Source of the DNA: Mimachlamys varia
Taxonomy: Eukaryota; Mollusca; Bivalvia; Pectinida; Pectinidae
Assembly: GCA_947623455.1 (NCBI GenBank)
Contig: OX392538.1
Location: 35,111,001-35,175,000 of the forward strand
Direction: 5' to 3'
Length of the DNA stretch: 64,000 bases
The stretch's first letter is position 1. Every line of letters starts with the position of its first letter. The notes beneath the pieces were generated by a model that saw only the letters and a program-made list of their open reading frames with translations, did no database searches and was not told the DNA's origin. Below are positions 1 to 10,673 of the stretch, in pieces. The position numbers and the translations under genes are program-made.

Positions 1-805
1 ATTATCTAGATTGCTAAGAATAATCTGTTTGACAGATTGTTTGTTTGATGAACTTCAATTCATATTTGTTTTCCCAAATCTTTTAAATTTGGAGCAATGT
101 CTACGAATGTCAGTTTGATTCTAACACTGCAATAGTATTAGAAATAAATGAATTCAGTATTAAAGAAAACAGATATCCTATCATCTTGATAATTATGTAA
201 ATCTGAATTTTGTAAATCAATATTTATTTTTGTCTCCTCGCTGCATTGAAATAATCAAATTATATCAAAATGCAATTTCTGTATTCATTGCTTTCATGGC
301 AAAATCATTTTTGTTGCACCTGTGACATTCATGATTAATGGGTTTAGAGGTGATTGTTTGATTGATCATCAAGCACCCACATTTACACCCTCATCGCTCT
401 GTCACTGTCAACATTCTGAGAGTTTGTTCAATACACGAGCGAATATTCTTCATTGATCACGAAAACATGTGCTTATAATCTACCTTTAGAAATAGGTCAT
501 TTATTCAAAATTTGAAAAAAAAGATAAAATCTCCATATAGTATCGAGAGAAAACTTCAACAAAGGGACAGGAAAAACGTGTGCATACTATCACATGATTA
601 ATAAACCTTCCTTCAATTCACATCGGTAAAACATGAAATGGAGTCCTATCTCCACATTTATTCAGAATACATATCTGCCGTTCATAATAATGAATATCGT
701 TATTAAAATGATGTATTTTTTGCATCTATAATGACGTTGACTTTGAATGATATGAAGTGCATCAATTATACAATTTATATAATTGATACGCTTTTCTGCT
801 CTTTG
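1..805. other. AT-rich DNA without a recognised feature
   Basis: No frame of 60 codons or more and no repeat shared with the rest of the window. A slightly more GC-balanced stretch at about 320-480 is non-repetitive, but nothing in it supports an exon or promoter call. Confidence 0.5.
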
Positions 806-809
806 AAAT

Positions 810-885
810 AAAGGTTTTGCTCTAATTTGAGTTCAGATTATGATTTTGTTAACGCTTCATTTTTCTCTACGGTATACCAATCTAT
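810..885 (+). mobile_element. Family A retroelement, 3'-end fragment
   Basis: A short piece of the family A 3' end. It contains the conserved block reading GAGTTCAGATTATGATTTTG followed by TTAACGCTTC and a T-rich stretch. The same block ends every other A copy in the window. No coding capacity remains. The repeat identity comes from comparison within the window, and the divergence suggests an old copy. Confidence 0.6.
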
Positions 886-1059
886 CTTATCTATGCACTC
901 TTTATGCTGTCAAAATATCGAAAGATCATGGTTTCCTATTTGGTCAATCTAATAAAAACCCCATATTTTTTGTTATATTATGAAGTGAAAATGGAATCAA
1001 GATCCTAGTTGCCCATACTTGCTCTTTGTTTTTGACTACGAATGATGTATCAGGTCTCA

Positions 1060-1252
1060 CTTTGAGGACATGGCGTTTACTTGGATGTGACTATAGTAAG
1101 TTTAAATGGCGGGCGTCGTTGATGAAGCAGAAAACGCTTACTCTTCTGAAACACCCAGTCTTGTTCTCTTTTACTTTTTCAAGGACTCCGTGTAAAAATT
1201 TTTCTTTGTTCATTTTTGCAACCAGTTTAAGCGATTTTGAGTTCAGGTACAA
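1060..1252 (+). mobile_element. Family A retroelement, 3' fragment (plus copy of a tail-to-tail pair)
   Basis: Carries the A signature around GATGAAGCAGAAAACGC, then ACACCCAGTC, then the GATTTTGAGTTCAGG block. It runs directly into a minus-strand A copy at 1255-1520, so the two copies meet at their 3' ends. Short frames on both strands (77 and 88 codons) are by-products of this arrangement and are not treated as genes. Confidence 0.75.
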
Positions 1253-1254
1253 CA

Positions 1255-1520
1255 TATGAAGAAAAGGGAAAGATTGTATGGAGAACCTTGTCAAGGTACA
1301 AGACAATAAGACAAGGTGTTCATGAAGAGTAACCGTCTTCTGCTTCATCGACGACACCTACGATGTAAATCTTTGTCACATCCAAGCAAACATTAAGTCC
1401 TCAAGAAAAGAACCGAGTTATCGTTGTCAATTGTAACAAGTATACGCACACTAATAAACATACTACAAAACGTCCATCTTCATATCACACACAGATACAA
1501 TGAAATATCGTTCATAAGCA
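1255..1520 (-). mobile_element. Family A retroelement, 3' fragment (minus copy of a tail-to-tail pair)
   Basis: Reads on the minus strand as the A 3' region: a GATGAAGCAGAAGACGG-type block followed by the TTCTTCATATG end. It extends rightwards into the segment that lies beyond the reverse-transcriptase stop codon in the longest copy (AGTGTGCGTATACTTGTTAC on the minus strand). No intact frame. It abuts a B-element scrap at about 1546. Confidence 0.75.
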
Positions 1521-1545
1521 GAAAAACGGTTATTCATCTGAAACA

Positions 1546-1600
1546 GCATCAATGAAGAGTCCTAGGAGGACGAAACAACATATGTGTGTGTTACACCTTT
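1546..1600 (+). ncRNA. Hammerhead ribozyme remnant (family B), truncated
   Basis: Shows the stem I strand GCATCA, a core with one change (ATGAAGA where CTGANGA is expected), stem II GTCC/GGAC with loop TAGGA, and GAAA. It then jumps to the element tail (CATATGTGTGTGTTAC), so the stem III return strand and the second stem I strand are lost. It cannot fold as a complete hammerhead. It is a fragment of the family described at 5067-5515. Confidence 0.65.
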
Positions 1601-1609
1601 CATAATAAC

Positions 1610-4160
1610 ACGTCAGTACCGTGTTCGACACACGTTTTAACATGTAGAAATAGAAAATGTTTAAATATTCAAACACCTGTGACTTTGTCGCTTCTATCGA
1701 TTGTAACATATGTATAGTCATACATTAACCAATATATGAAATGAAATTTACTTCATATGTATTTTATGTTAATATTGGTTTAATTTTAACATTGTAGTAA
1801 TTGTGTAAAGCTTTTAAAATGCAAATCCCCCTGATTTCAGTATCCAATATATATAAACTTCAAAGAATTGAAATTAGTATACTGTAGAATTACATCGTAT
1901 TGCACCAGCAAATATAAAACTAGTCAGATTGTAAATATGTGTATCTAAAAATCGATATGACCATATTGCAAACATATTATGCTGATGTTTGGTGTATTAT
2001 ATCATGAAATGCAAATTTTAATCTCATAGTTCACATATAATCCGATCTTATTGCAAACACAATTGACAGTAAATGTAGATATCAATATATTTTAACTCTG
2101 ACTCTCTGAATAATAAATAATCATTCTCTATTAAACCAAACATCGGTATGAAATATCCTCGTAATGTAGTCATGGAATAGACAATCGGTGACATATATTT
2201 ATAATGATATGATAAACATAACATGTATCAGCATAAATATAGAAAATAGATTACTTACTTTTATAATTTCATTTCATGATGTATAACTTCGATTTTGCTA
2301 TTTTATTACCATGATACTTCACAAAATGGTGGAATATTTTATCATATTACAACAATGAACTTAGAATAAGTTTAAAATTTCCTGGCATACAATATAATCG
2401 CGTTCGAAACATTAAATTAAAAATAAATCATAGATGTCATCATGTTACTATCATAAAACTACGAATTAATACAGATTGATATTTCAAATATTAAACGTAC
2501 ATTATGAATAACATTATATAGAGCGTTTCATAAGCTGACATAACTTTTGCCCAATCCTCTAAGTCGTTTTCGTGACAATAAAATATGTTTAATCTAAGCA
2601 ATGTATAGTCTCATTTTATTGCTGATACCAAACCGACCAAAATTTGTGAAAATGAAAATTGATCTATCGAATACAATATCAACGTGTCTTGCAAAATAAT
2701 AAAATCATATGTTGTAAACTGAATGCATTTTAATGATATACGCTTTTTGCATAAGGACATTTAACAAGTACATACATTGAATCGTCTACGTGCGGACAAA
2801 TATTGCTTAAAAAGAAAAAAAAACCGTGACAAATATCCATATTTGAAGAAATGGATTGCTCAATCGTCGCTTTAAATGTTGACTGATTAAGATAAATTTT
2901 GTCTTAAAATATCATTTTTTTGGGTATAAAGGAAATTTCTTTCAGTGGTAGCTTTATACATTATTCTCAATTCTTCTATAAATCATATCGGTAAAGCAAG
3001 TACATTTATGAGATCAAAGCGAATGTTTGATATGCAAACATGTATTAAAGATAAAATATCTAAATTATGAAACAGATTACGGACGTGATGATATATTGAT
3101 CATTATATATTTATTTACCATTGAGCCTAAAATTGGCACTTAATTATAACAGTTTGATAAAAACCGAAAGATTTTGTAATAATGGTGTTCGCTCTTGAAA
3201 TATAACTTGTGATATGCGAGCGAAAATCTGTCTTTCTTGAAACACTGTTGTGAGAATAATATCCGCGGAAATGAAAGATTGATAAATTTTGAAATAGCAT
3301 CATGAGTTTCTGTTATTTGCACAGTACTATGACATTGTTGTTTTGCACATTACAACAAAATCGTTTTAAACGTGTAGATGCTTCCGAGAAAAATTGCATA
3401 AAATGTGATATGCACCTAAATTTGTATGCTATTTTATATTGACAGGTAACGTCATCAACTCAAAATTTGTGTTCCATATACTTTACTTAGTACTGGTCGA
3501 TTGTTATGTTAGTTATGACTACAAATATTTTTACAAAATGTTATCAATAGAACACAACTTGTATTTAATTATTTGTATACCAACAATCTCCATTGATTTT
3601 GTGTTGTACATGTTTCATGAAAAGATTAATCTAAAAAAATCTAAAAAATAATTACAATTTAAAAACCCGACGCCTAAAATTAGCATACTATCAATTACGA
3701 ATGTGCGTGACATTAAATATCTTATGTTCTGTTGGGTATTATTAATTATGATATCCTGTCATCTATTGGATTTTTAAATCGATATGGAAAGTAATTGAAT
3801 ATGTTTCATAACTCCTACTTTCACACATAAACTGATTTAGAAATTTTATTTTTAATGTGCATGATATTAAAAATGATATCATGGTCGTGCATGACCGTGG
3901 AACGCTGAGTTCAATTACTTCGACAATATTTGTGTATAACACTATGATATATGCATTGCCTTTGAGAAAAAAATATTACACACCATATCATTTGCTAGTA
4001 TTACACATTTCATAATTATTTTTTATAAATAGAAAAGAAGGCGCACATAATCTATAAAAAGAAATCATCCGAATTTAAAATGAGTAGTGATTTAGAGTGC
4101 TTTACATGAACTAAGAGAAACCAAAACGAAGGAAATGGAATCATATCCAGGTGCTCGGGA
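1610..4160. other. AT-rich DNA, nothing recognised
   Basis: Very AT-rich sequence with two short chance frames (60 and 70 codons) that lack convincing splice sites or family resemblance. No tandem repeat, inverted repeat or dispersed family member was seen. Confidence 0.5.
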
Positions 4161-4162
4161 AA

Positions 4163-4256
4163 GCCATTAACTTTTTCACCCCTAAAATTCCATAATGAGC
4201 TATTCTTGTCTTTGAATTGGAGGAGTTCAAATGTTTCTACAGGGATAAATGAGTAA
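4163..4256 (+). repeat. Dispersed repeat H, copy 1
   Basis: About 90 bp similar to 54021-54110. Shared landmarks are TTCACCCCTAAAA, TTGGAGGAGTTCAAATGT (TTGGAAGAGTTCAAATGT in the other copy) and GGGATAAATGAGT. Both copies are in the same orientation, about 50 kb apart. Only two copies are in the window, so the element type is unknown. Confidence 0.6.
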
Positions 4257-4763
4257 GATACTTCTTCACACGTGAAGCTTGTAAAGTTAATTTATACGTC
4301 ATTGAGCGGATTATGACGTCAATCTCTTCAAGAATTTAACAGTTAAATAATCAACGTCCCCAGCCTAACACTCCTCAAGCAAGATGCCGAGGACTGTTTT
4401 AAAGGTGTTCATTATATACAATCTATTATTATTTATGATATTAAAATTTATTATCATATTTTTGAAAGAGGTCTACCGTCAAACTTTTAATTTTTTTTCA
4501 AAAGCATTTTGTTGATCTTAGAATCAAAACGAATAATACATATAGAAATGATTGAATTAATATCTTTCGCATTTTTATCAAAATGTATCAATACTTAACA
4601 TTAATTTCTAGAGCTTATTCACATTACGTGAAAGTTATATTTCTGTGAATGATTATGTGAAATAAATTATACTTAAAAATAACGTCCATTTTAGTAGATG
4701 AGACAAAAGTAGATAATTAGTTCATTACACGTCAAAGTCACTAAATAGTATTATTAAAAGATA

Positions 4764-4822
4764 TCGCTCTACTTTTTCGTTGACATGAGGTGAAACTGTT
4801 CATTCCTGATAAGGTCGGTGGA
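4764..4822 (+). repeat. 59-bp repeat, left copy of an inverted pair
   Basis: Matches the reverse complement of 8081-8139 at 58 of 59 positions by eye. The similarity stops abruptly on both sides. The two copies face each other across about 3.26 kb. The near-identity is unusual here, because most repeat copies in the window are clearly diverged. Confidence 0.85.
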
Positions 4823-5066
4823 TTCACGTGGGAAATGTATTTGCTTCAAACATAAATTATTTATTCTCGCTTAAATTTCCCTGTGCAAATTAAATTAAAT
4901 ATCTGATCAAAGAACACTATGTATCGAATTTTCTCTTCTTATCACAGATTTAAAAGTTCGCACTTTTGACTAACACTTAACCATAGGTTCCGCATAAGTA
5001 TACATTTTTTGCAAAAACAAATTATGGTTTTGTTTCCTAGAAACTGGCCATCTTATTCTCTCAGTA

Positions 5067-5515
5067 TTTACTTGCAATAAACAAATGTTCCTCTACTGAT
5101 CAGAGAACTCAGCATTCCTTCTGTTTCTATAGTAACTTACACTAATTAAGTTTCCGAACATTTACTGTCCTAACAATAAGCATCTAATGTAATTTTACTT
5201 CTAAATACATAAATTAAAGGGGTTTTTCGCCTGACCATTCTACTTCTACATAATTTTTAAATTTTGGATTCCGACCTTTTGGCCCCTATCATCACTGACG
5301 AGTCCCAGAAGGACAAAACAGCTGTGATATACAGTTTAATTCATTTTTCCGGCATATTGTATTTGTTACTAAATTTAAAAGATGCAGCATATCTGTTTGT
5401 GTTTCATTTTTTATCATTTATTTGCAATAAACAAGCATTTCTACTGATTACATAATTAACACATCTTTCCTTCAGTTGCTACAGTACTAAGACAAATTTT
5501 AGGTTCCCAAAACGT
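5067..5515 (+). mobile_element. Family B hammerhead element, one unit plus part of a second (tandem)
   Basis: The best view of a B unit in tandem. The block starting ATTTACTTGCAATAAACAAA near 5067 is repeated in diverged form near 5415 (ATTTATTTGCAATAAACAAG). In both copies it continues through a CTACTGAT and a CTTTCCTTC landmark, giving a period of about 350 bp. Between the two lies the B body: the AAATTAAAGGGG leader, the hammerhead at 5288-5335 and the GGCATATTGTATTTGTTACT tail. One ribozyme per unit in head-to-tail repetition is the layout reported for retrozymes and for terminal repeats of hammerhead-bearing Penelope-like elements. Assigning this copy to that class is an inference. Confidence 0.65.
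5288..5335 (+). ncRNA. Hammerhead ribozyme, degenerate (family B)
   Basis: The core CTGACGA is at 5295-5301. Stem II GTCC/GGAC closes the loop CAGAA (5302-5314). The conserved GAAA has become AAAA at 5315-5318. The stem III segment CAGCTG follows, but the return strand of stem I is eroded. Loss of the G of GAAA and of stem I predicts no self-cleavage. Confidence 0.7.
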
Positions 5516-5519
5516 TTTT

Positions 5520-7235
5520 GGCCCAAGATTAAACAATCGACAAACAGTCTTCGATTGGCGACAGCTGTTATCACAAAGTATCATTTGCAACATTTTAAAC
5601 TTATATTGTGGTATGTGTCTCACGTTCATATTCTAAATAATTAATAGCTAGTATTTACTTTGCTGTATATATTATATTACGTAACTAGGTATATAACATT
5701 ACGTATCAAGTTATCCTCTCTAATGACAAGCGTTTCCGCTAAACCAGTGAACGATATCAAATGAAACAAATGAATAGCACTTGTTCTACAGATATCCCTA
5801 TGGGCCCCCCTCCGGTATCTGTTCTAATAGCTACCGAAGACGATACCAAATGTAATGATGCGAAGCGTACATTTTTTCTCTGGATCACGTGTGTACGGAA
5901 ATGTTTGCCGACCAGATGAGTATTGATCGCTGATGGCGCGGGATTCCTGTCGTCTGCTTGGTAAAAAGCACGAGATCCTAACTGGGGCTCTCACATATCC
6001 GCGCGCGGTCTTGGCGCGACGGATGCTCCGCAGAATATGATCGCGAGCTCTGTACTTCTGTATTGACAAGGCCTGATGGATGGTCTGCTAAAGGGGCAAT
6101 TTTTCAGCGTCTCACCGACAAAGTATGTGGTGTCGTGTTTAAAAGGCGGTATTGCATTGGATCCATATTTAGGGATAATTAAACCGAAGGGAGTCTGATA
6201 TCTTATGCATAATCAGAACGGAGAGAAACCTTTTGGGTGTGTGTATGTGCATATACATATAAATGCGGCAGAGAAGAAGCATGTGAAACTGTGTGGGGAG
6301 ATATTTAACGCAGTGTCTATTGCAAAAAGTATGTTCTTTCAAATTGGAAAACATTTTAACCTTATTTGAGTCTAGATGTGAGTTGTCGTTTTTCATTAGG
6401 TAAAGGGTAAATACAAATGTGATCATGTGTTTATTTATAGAATTAGTCAAAAATTTATAAAATATAAAATACTACTTCAGTCAAAATCAAACAGACACAA
6501 CCGATAACATTCAAACTCAAAGATTGTTTGTACGGTAGTATTCGCTCATCAATAACCTAAAACAGATCGATTCTATCAGGCGGGGAAGAGAAACCAGGAG
6601 AAGCCAGTCGACTGACGCCGAGTCAGTCTGCAAACAGATGTACGCTATACGTTTACACATAACCAAGCTCTTATCGCTTGACGTCGGGGATTTGGTGTTG
6701 TAAATAGCATGTTGAGTGACATTTAGATAACACCTCTGTCTGTTATCCCGTGAGTCTGACAATTATAGCGATGACGGATTCCGCTACCGGCATTATATAC
6801 ACACACCAAACAAGTTTAACACGTCCAACCCGGATTATTGCGATCAATTACATTGGACATATCTAAACTGAGGGAAGAAACATTTATTCTTTTATGTTCC
6901 TCGTTATGTGTTTTATATACAATTTGGTATTGTATAAATTGTAGTAATGGCATCAAAAATAGACGATTGACGTTTGCCAATATTAGTATTCAACCCCCAC
7001 AAGTATGGATAAGTTCAAGTATGTTAACTAGTGTTTACAGTACGGTCACTGAACCTAGAGATATATTAGCATTGACGATAGAACCGTAGACAGATAACGC
7101 TGCCAGTAATAATTTTCATTATGTTTCTGGCTGACGTACTGTTAAAATGAATGGTCAGATTCCACACCAAGATAGATTAAAGTACAGTATACAAGGACTT
7201 CAACGCTCGAAACACTGGACCTAGCTCGGGATATA
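5520..7235. other. Non-repetitive DNA with a CpG-containing islet
   Basis: The stretch 5790-6160 is visibly richer in G+C and CpG than its surroundings (GCGCGG, CGCGCGCGG, GGCGCGACGG). It carries an 81-codon minus-strand frame at 5824-6069, rich in Arg and Ser. A second, milder islet covers about 6510-6830. Neither islet belongs to a repeat seen elsewhere in the window. They could be an exon, a 5' UTR or a promoter region. No splice pair or recognisable domain decides between these, so no CDS is called. Confidence 0.35.
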
Positions 7236-7239
7236 AACA

Positions 7240-7380
7240 CATTTAATCTTTTACTGTTAAAGTAAATATTTTCGCAATAATAAATTTTCGCTTAGTCAGC
7301 CTCCAAACTCTTCGCGATGAGGACATCGAGCTGTTTCGTACTGTGTGTCTTTAATAGTATACGACACTATCATATTTGAG
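7240..7380. mobile_element. Small TIR element remnant (TACTGTAAA type), uncertain
   Basis: Contains TTTTACTGTTAAAGTAAATA, TTTTCGC-rich segments and a distal AATAGTATACG. This resembles the better preserved elements at 10674-10898 and 48868-49114, including the CAAACTCTTC landmark. The ends are not clear. Confidence 0.4.
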
Positions 7381-7494
7381 TAGTATTAATATGTTCCTGT
7401 ATGGATATATTCGCAGATATTTATGCAAAATAAGCAAACATTTCCACACCGCAAACAATTTCATTTTTATTGTAACTCTTTCTCCTTATGTAAC

Positions 7495-7568
7495 CAAAGA
7501 TGACGTAACACACATAAATGATGCACCATTTACATTTATTAATAGATACAGTATGCCAAAAAAATAAA
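7495..7568 (-). mobile_element. Family B element, tail fragment
   Basis: On the minus strand it reads GGCATACTGTATCTATTAAT, then AAATGTAAATGGTGCATC, then GTGTGTTACGTCATC. This is the segment that follows the hammerhead in complete B copies. The ribozyme itself is absent. Confidence 0.7.
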
Positions 7569-7569
7569 A

Positions 7570-8700
7570 TAGACTCTTCTATGTATCGATTGGGATAAAT
7601 TCATTATGGTCTATAGGGATGAAAGCAAGAGAGTAGCTTATTAAAAACTGTTTAATACTTACTTTGCCAACATACTTAAAAAAGGAAGAAAATATTCAAA
7701 TAGTGTTATAGCGATACACATCAGTTAATACTGTTTGACGTTGTTGAGCTTGTCGTGTTACTTGACCGTTAAGAATATTATTAAATGCAATCTAATCAAG
7801 CGAGGGAAAGAGTGCACACTCGTGGAATAAATGAACTGTTGTGTCAAATAATTAACAAGAAAACTACATTAAAAACGGGATATAAAAGAAAACCTCAAAC
7901 AGGTAGGCGATAAAATATGAATGAATTTTATACATTTTACGGCGCGAAGAGCTACACTCACATTCAGCGTCTCAAAGAGATCCTTTTACTAGCCTTTATC
8001 ATTATTCCCAACACCTACACAAAGAATATGGAAATGAAAGACGGAGAGGAGATAGCAGGTTGCATTTTATTGGTTTAGAGTCCACCGACCTTATCAGGAA
8101 TGAACAGTTTCACCTCATTTCAACGAAAAAGTAGAGCGATTCACAAGAGAATGCTCTCATCTGCTTGCAACAAATTCCTCTAAAATTGCAGACTTTGTCA
8201 TGTAAATTAGGGCGGAAAGTTTTAAAACCCCAATGCCCTAGGAGTTCAATTACACTTAACTATCGAACCTTATACAATTATTTAGAAATATGATACCATA
8301 TTCACTTCCGTTCATATACATTATCAGTTTTAGTTATTTAACAAGTTTGAACGGATTTCCGTGGGAATTGAATGTCAAGCAGGACAATTCAATAGATCTT
8401 TGATCAAACAATAAGACCATATATACTATTTCCAAACATCCGCGGGGAGCATTTAACCAATAAATCGTGTGTATTTGTATTATGTGTGTTATAACAGCTA
8501 GTTTGACATCACAAATAACAATTTGCTTGAAAATCCACGAACCCAGGTTACGTGATATGATAGCAGAATATGTTTGAGCGAGTCTTATTTTTTACGATTC
8601 TACGCCGAAAGTATTGCGCTAATTATCTGTATATTACTTTTAACAGCAGGTTTTTGACCACGCCAAATCATCATTTAACTAAAGTGTTAATGCGTTAATG
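7570..8700. other. AT-rich spacer before the reverse-transcriptase copy
   Basis: Apart from the 59-bp repeat at 8081-8139, no open frame of note and no shared repeat was seen. Confidence 0.5.
8081..8139 (-). repeat. 59-bp repeat, right copy of an inverted pair
   Basis: Inverted partner of 4764-4822 with one visible mismatch. The flanks are unrelated. It could be a young short transposable element, or the footprint of a local inverted duplication. There is no terminal symmetry inside the 59 bp itself. Confidence 0.85.
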
Positions 8701-8705
8701 CGCTA

Positions 8706-9253
8706 AGTACTGAATTTGTGGAAGAGCTAATCAGGACAGGTAACAAACATCTTGTTAAATCTTTCAAATTACTTACAGATATATCGACGATGTGTTGTCT
8801 ATAAACAACAAGAAGTTTGCTGACCACGTCGATCGTATATACCCTTCTGAACTTGAAATAAAGGACACAATAGACTTTTCTACATCAGCTGCTTACCTCG
8901 ATCTTTAATTAAACTACGACCAACATGGGCAGCTTACTACTAAGCCATACGATAAACGTGATGATTTCAATTTTCCGATCGTGAACTTTCCATTTCTTGA
9001 TAGTAACATCCATGCTTCTCCAACCTATAGTGTTTACATGTCGCGGTTGACATTGTATAGGGCTTGCTCTAAATATCGGGATTTTCGTGATCGATGTCGA
9101 CTGCTGACAAACAAACTAACAACACAAGGATTCGAGAGTTGCAGATTGATCAGAACTATGGGCAAATTTTATGGTCGCCATCGACATCTCATTGAGAAAT
9201 ATTCTGTATCTATAAGTGATATGAAGATGGACGTTTTTGAGTATGCTCATTAA
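8706..9253 (+). pseudogene. Reverse-transcriptase fragment of a family A retroelement (disrupted)
   Basis: Translation gives the C-terminal half of a reverse transcriptase. It begins with TEFVEELIRTGNKHLVKSF. After a one-base slip near 8768 it continues RYIDDVLSINNKKF with the catalytic YIDD, then YPSELEIKDT and AAYLDL. A TAA stop at 8906-8908 interrupts the frame. It resumes with YDKRDDFNFPIVNFPF, LYRACSKYRDF and KFYGRHRHLIEKYSVS, ending at a TAA at 9251-9253. This series is common in retroelement-derived proteins of molluscs and other aquatic animals. The order YIDD, ELEIKDT, YLDL, YDKRDDF is compatible with a Penelope-like or related reverse transcriptase, but I cannot settle the clade by eye. 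The upstream half of the enzyme and any endonuclease are missing, as in a 5'-truncated insertion. The stop and the frameshift make it nonfunctional. Confidence 0.85.
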
Positions 9254-9404
9254 TGTGTTTACTTGTTGTGATTGACAATGATACTCCGTTCTCGTTTTGA
9301 GAACTTGATGTTTACTTTGATGTGACAAAGATTTACATGGCGGGTGTCGTCGATGAAGCAGAAGAAGCTTGCTCTTCCGAAACACCTGGTTTTACTCTCT
9401 TGTA

Positions 9405-9826
9405 CAGTCAAACCTGCTCTAACGGCCACCTTGAATAAGCGTCCACCTCCGTCAAGCGGCCAGTCTGTGGTCCGCCCGATGGAAAACCCTATATATTGAA
9501 CCTTAAAGAAGCGGTCACCTGTCTAACGCGGCCAACGGCCACAACAATTTGCCCCAAGTCGTTGTATCGTCCTGTATTAAGCAGCCATTTTGTCCAGAAA
9601 TAGACATATGCGATGATCACATGACCAGTTATCTTTACATGGTATATTAATATTAATATCAAAATACATGTATGATTAAGTGCATTTATATATATGTAAT
9701 ATATAACTGTTGAAAATAAAAATGAGCAATGGGCCAGTTCTGGCCAACCTGGTTTTAGCAGCCACCTGTCTTAAGCAGCCAATATCTGTCGGTCCCTTGG
9801 GTGGCCGGTTAATACAGGTTTGACTG
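9405..9826. mobile_element. Non-autonomous TA-target DNA element (Tc1/mariner-pogo type MITE)
   Basis: The left end CAGTCAAACCTG and the right end CAGGTTTGACTG are perfect 12-bp inverted termini. TA dinucleotides flank them at 9403-9404 and 9827-9828. Removing the element and one TA restores the A-family sequence CTCTTGTACTTTTAC, so the insertion boundary is confirmed by the interrupted host repeat. Inside, GGCCACC- and AAGCGG-type motifs recur in subterminal positions. There is no transposase frame. TA duplication and CAGT ends fit the Tc1/mariner superfamily, pogo-like branch. Confidence 0.88.
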
Positions 9827-9949
9827 TACTTTTACAAGAGTCTCCATGTGAATCTTTTTTATGTTCATATTTTGCCACTGGTTAAATCGATTTTGACTTT
9901 GGATTATAATTTTGTTAACGCTTCGGTATTCTGTTATTTATTTGCTAAA

Positions 9950-10200
9950 AGATGGCGTCACACACATATGCCGCGTCTTTTGAATTTAGTAATATATACA
10001 GTATGCCGAAAGATGAATTGAACTGCATCGTATACAGCTATTTCGTCCTCCTAGGACTCGTCAGTGATGATAGGGGCGAAAAGGTGGGAAACCAAAATTT
10101 CTAAACTAATGTAGAAGCAGGAAAGTTAGGTGCGTAAAACACCTTTAATTTATGAATTCAGAAGTAATATTAAACTAATTCTGAATAATTTCAAATAATA
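9950..10200 (-). mobile_element. Family B hammerhead element (minus)
   Basis: On the minus strand it reads leader, TTTACGCACCTAACTTTCCT, GCTTCTACATTAG, hammerhead, GTATACGATGCAGTTC, the GGCATACTGTATATATTACT tail and a GTGTGTGACGCCATC end. The leader shows continued similarity to other B copies up to about 10250. It abuts the longest A copy. Confidence 0.75.
10024..10078 (-). ncRNA. Hammerhead ribozyme with intact catalytic core (family B)
   Basis: On the minus strand, the core CTGACGA (10058-10064), stem II GTCC/GGAC with loop TAGGA, and GAAA (10041-10044) are all intact. Stem III is reduced to the A-U pair plus a U-G wobble closing AGCU. The predicted cleavage follows GUA. The strand after it reads UACGAUGC, so stem I is offset and weaker than in other copies. 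Activity is possible only if stem I can re-register. Confidence 0.75.
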
Positions 10201-10673
10201 TACTTTGCTAATGTACTGTGCAATGAAGTATAATTTGCTAAATCAGTTTTACTACAACATATCCTACTCATATTATCATAATAAACAAATAGAAGCTGTA
10301 CCTATTTCATAACAATAAAACATATTTGATAATCATATAATAACTGGTAAATTGATCGAGAGTTGAACATTTCAATAATCGTTTATTAGACGCGTATCTA
10401 AATAACTCAGGTTTTAACAATTTGATAAAATTAATACAAAAGATTCTATCTTTAGATCCACAGTATCTCGCCCGATACTCTGACAATATTTTCCCACTAA
10501 AGAATAAATAGATTTATGACAGGCAAGTAATCGAATCTTGGACACCAATATATACAAAATATATTATTCCGATACTATCTCGCACCGTCTCTGATGTCAC
10601 AGACGCACTGAACATGGATCCCGGAGTTAGTGGCAAACATGATGAATACAATGATTTAATTATTTGAATTATA

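Larger units (their letters stand above)
8706..9935 (+). mobile_element. Family A retroelement, longest copy (5'-truncated, with nested insertion)
   Basis: Comprises the reverse-transcriptase fragment, then a 3' region starting at the stop codon (TGTGTTTACTTGTTGTGATT), the GGCGGGTGTCGTCGATGAAG block, a 422-bp nested element at 9405-9826, and the end block GATTATAATTTTGTTAACGC plus GGTATTCTG. The 3' terminus is shared with the other A copies in the window, while the 5' ends differ from copy to copy. That pattern is expected of target-primed reverse transcription. A minus-strand B element begins within about 20 bp of its end. Confidence 0.8.

Noticed and set aside
6784..6810. TATATAC box next to the second GC-balanced islet as a promoter
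   Set aside because: Such strings are frequent in AT-rich DNA and nothing downstream supports a transcript.
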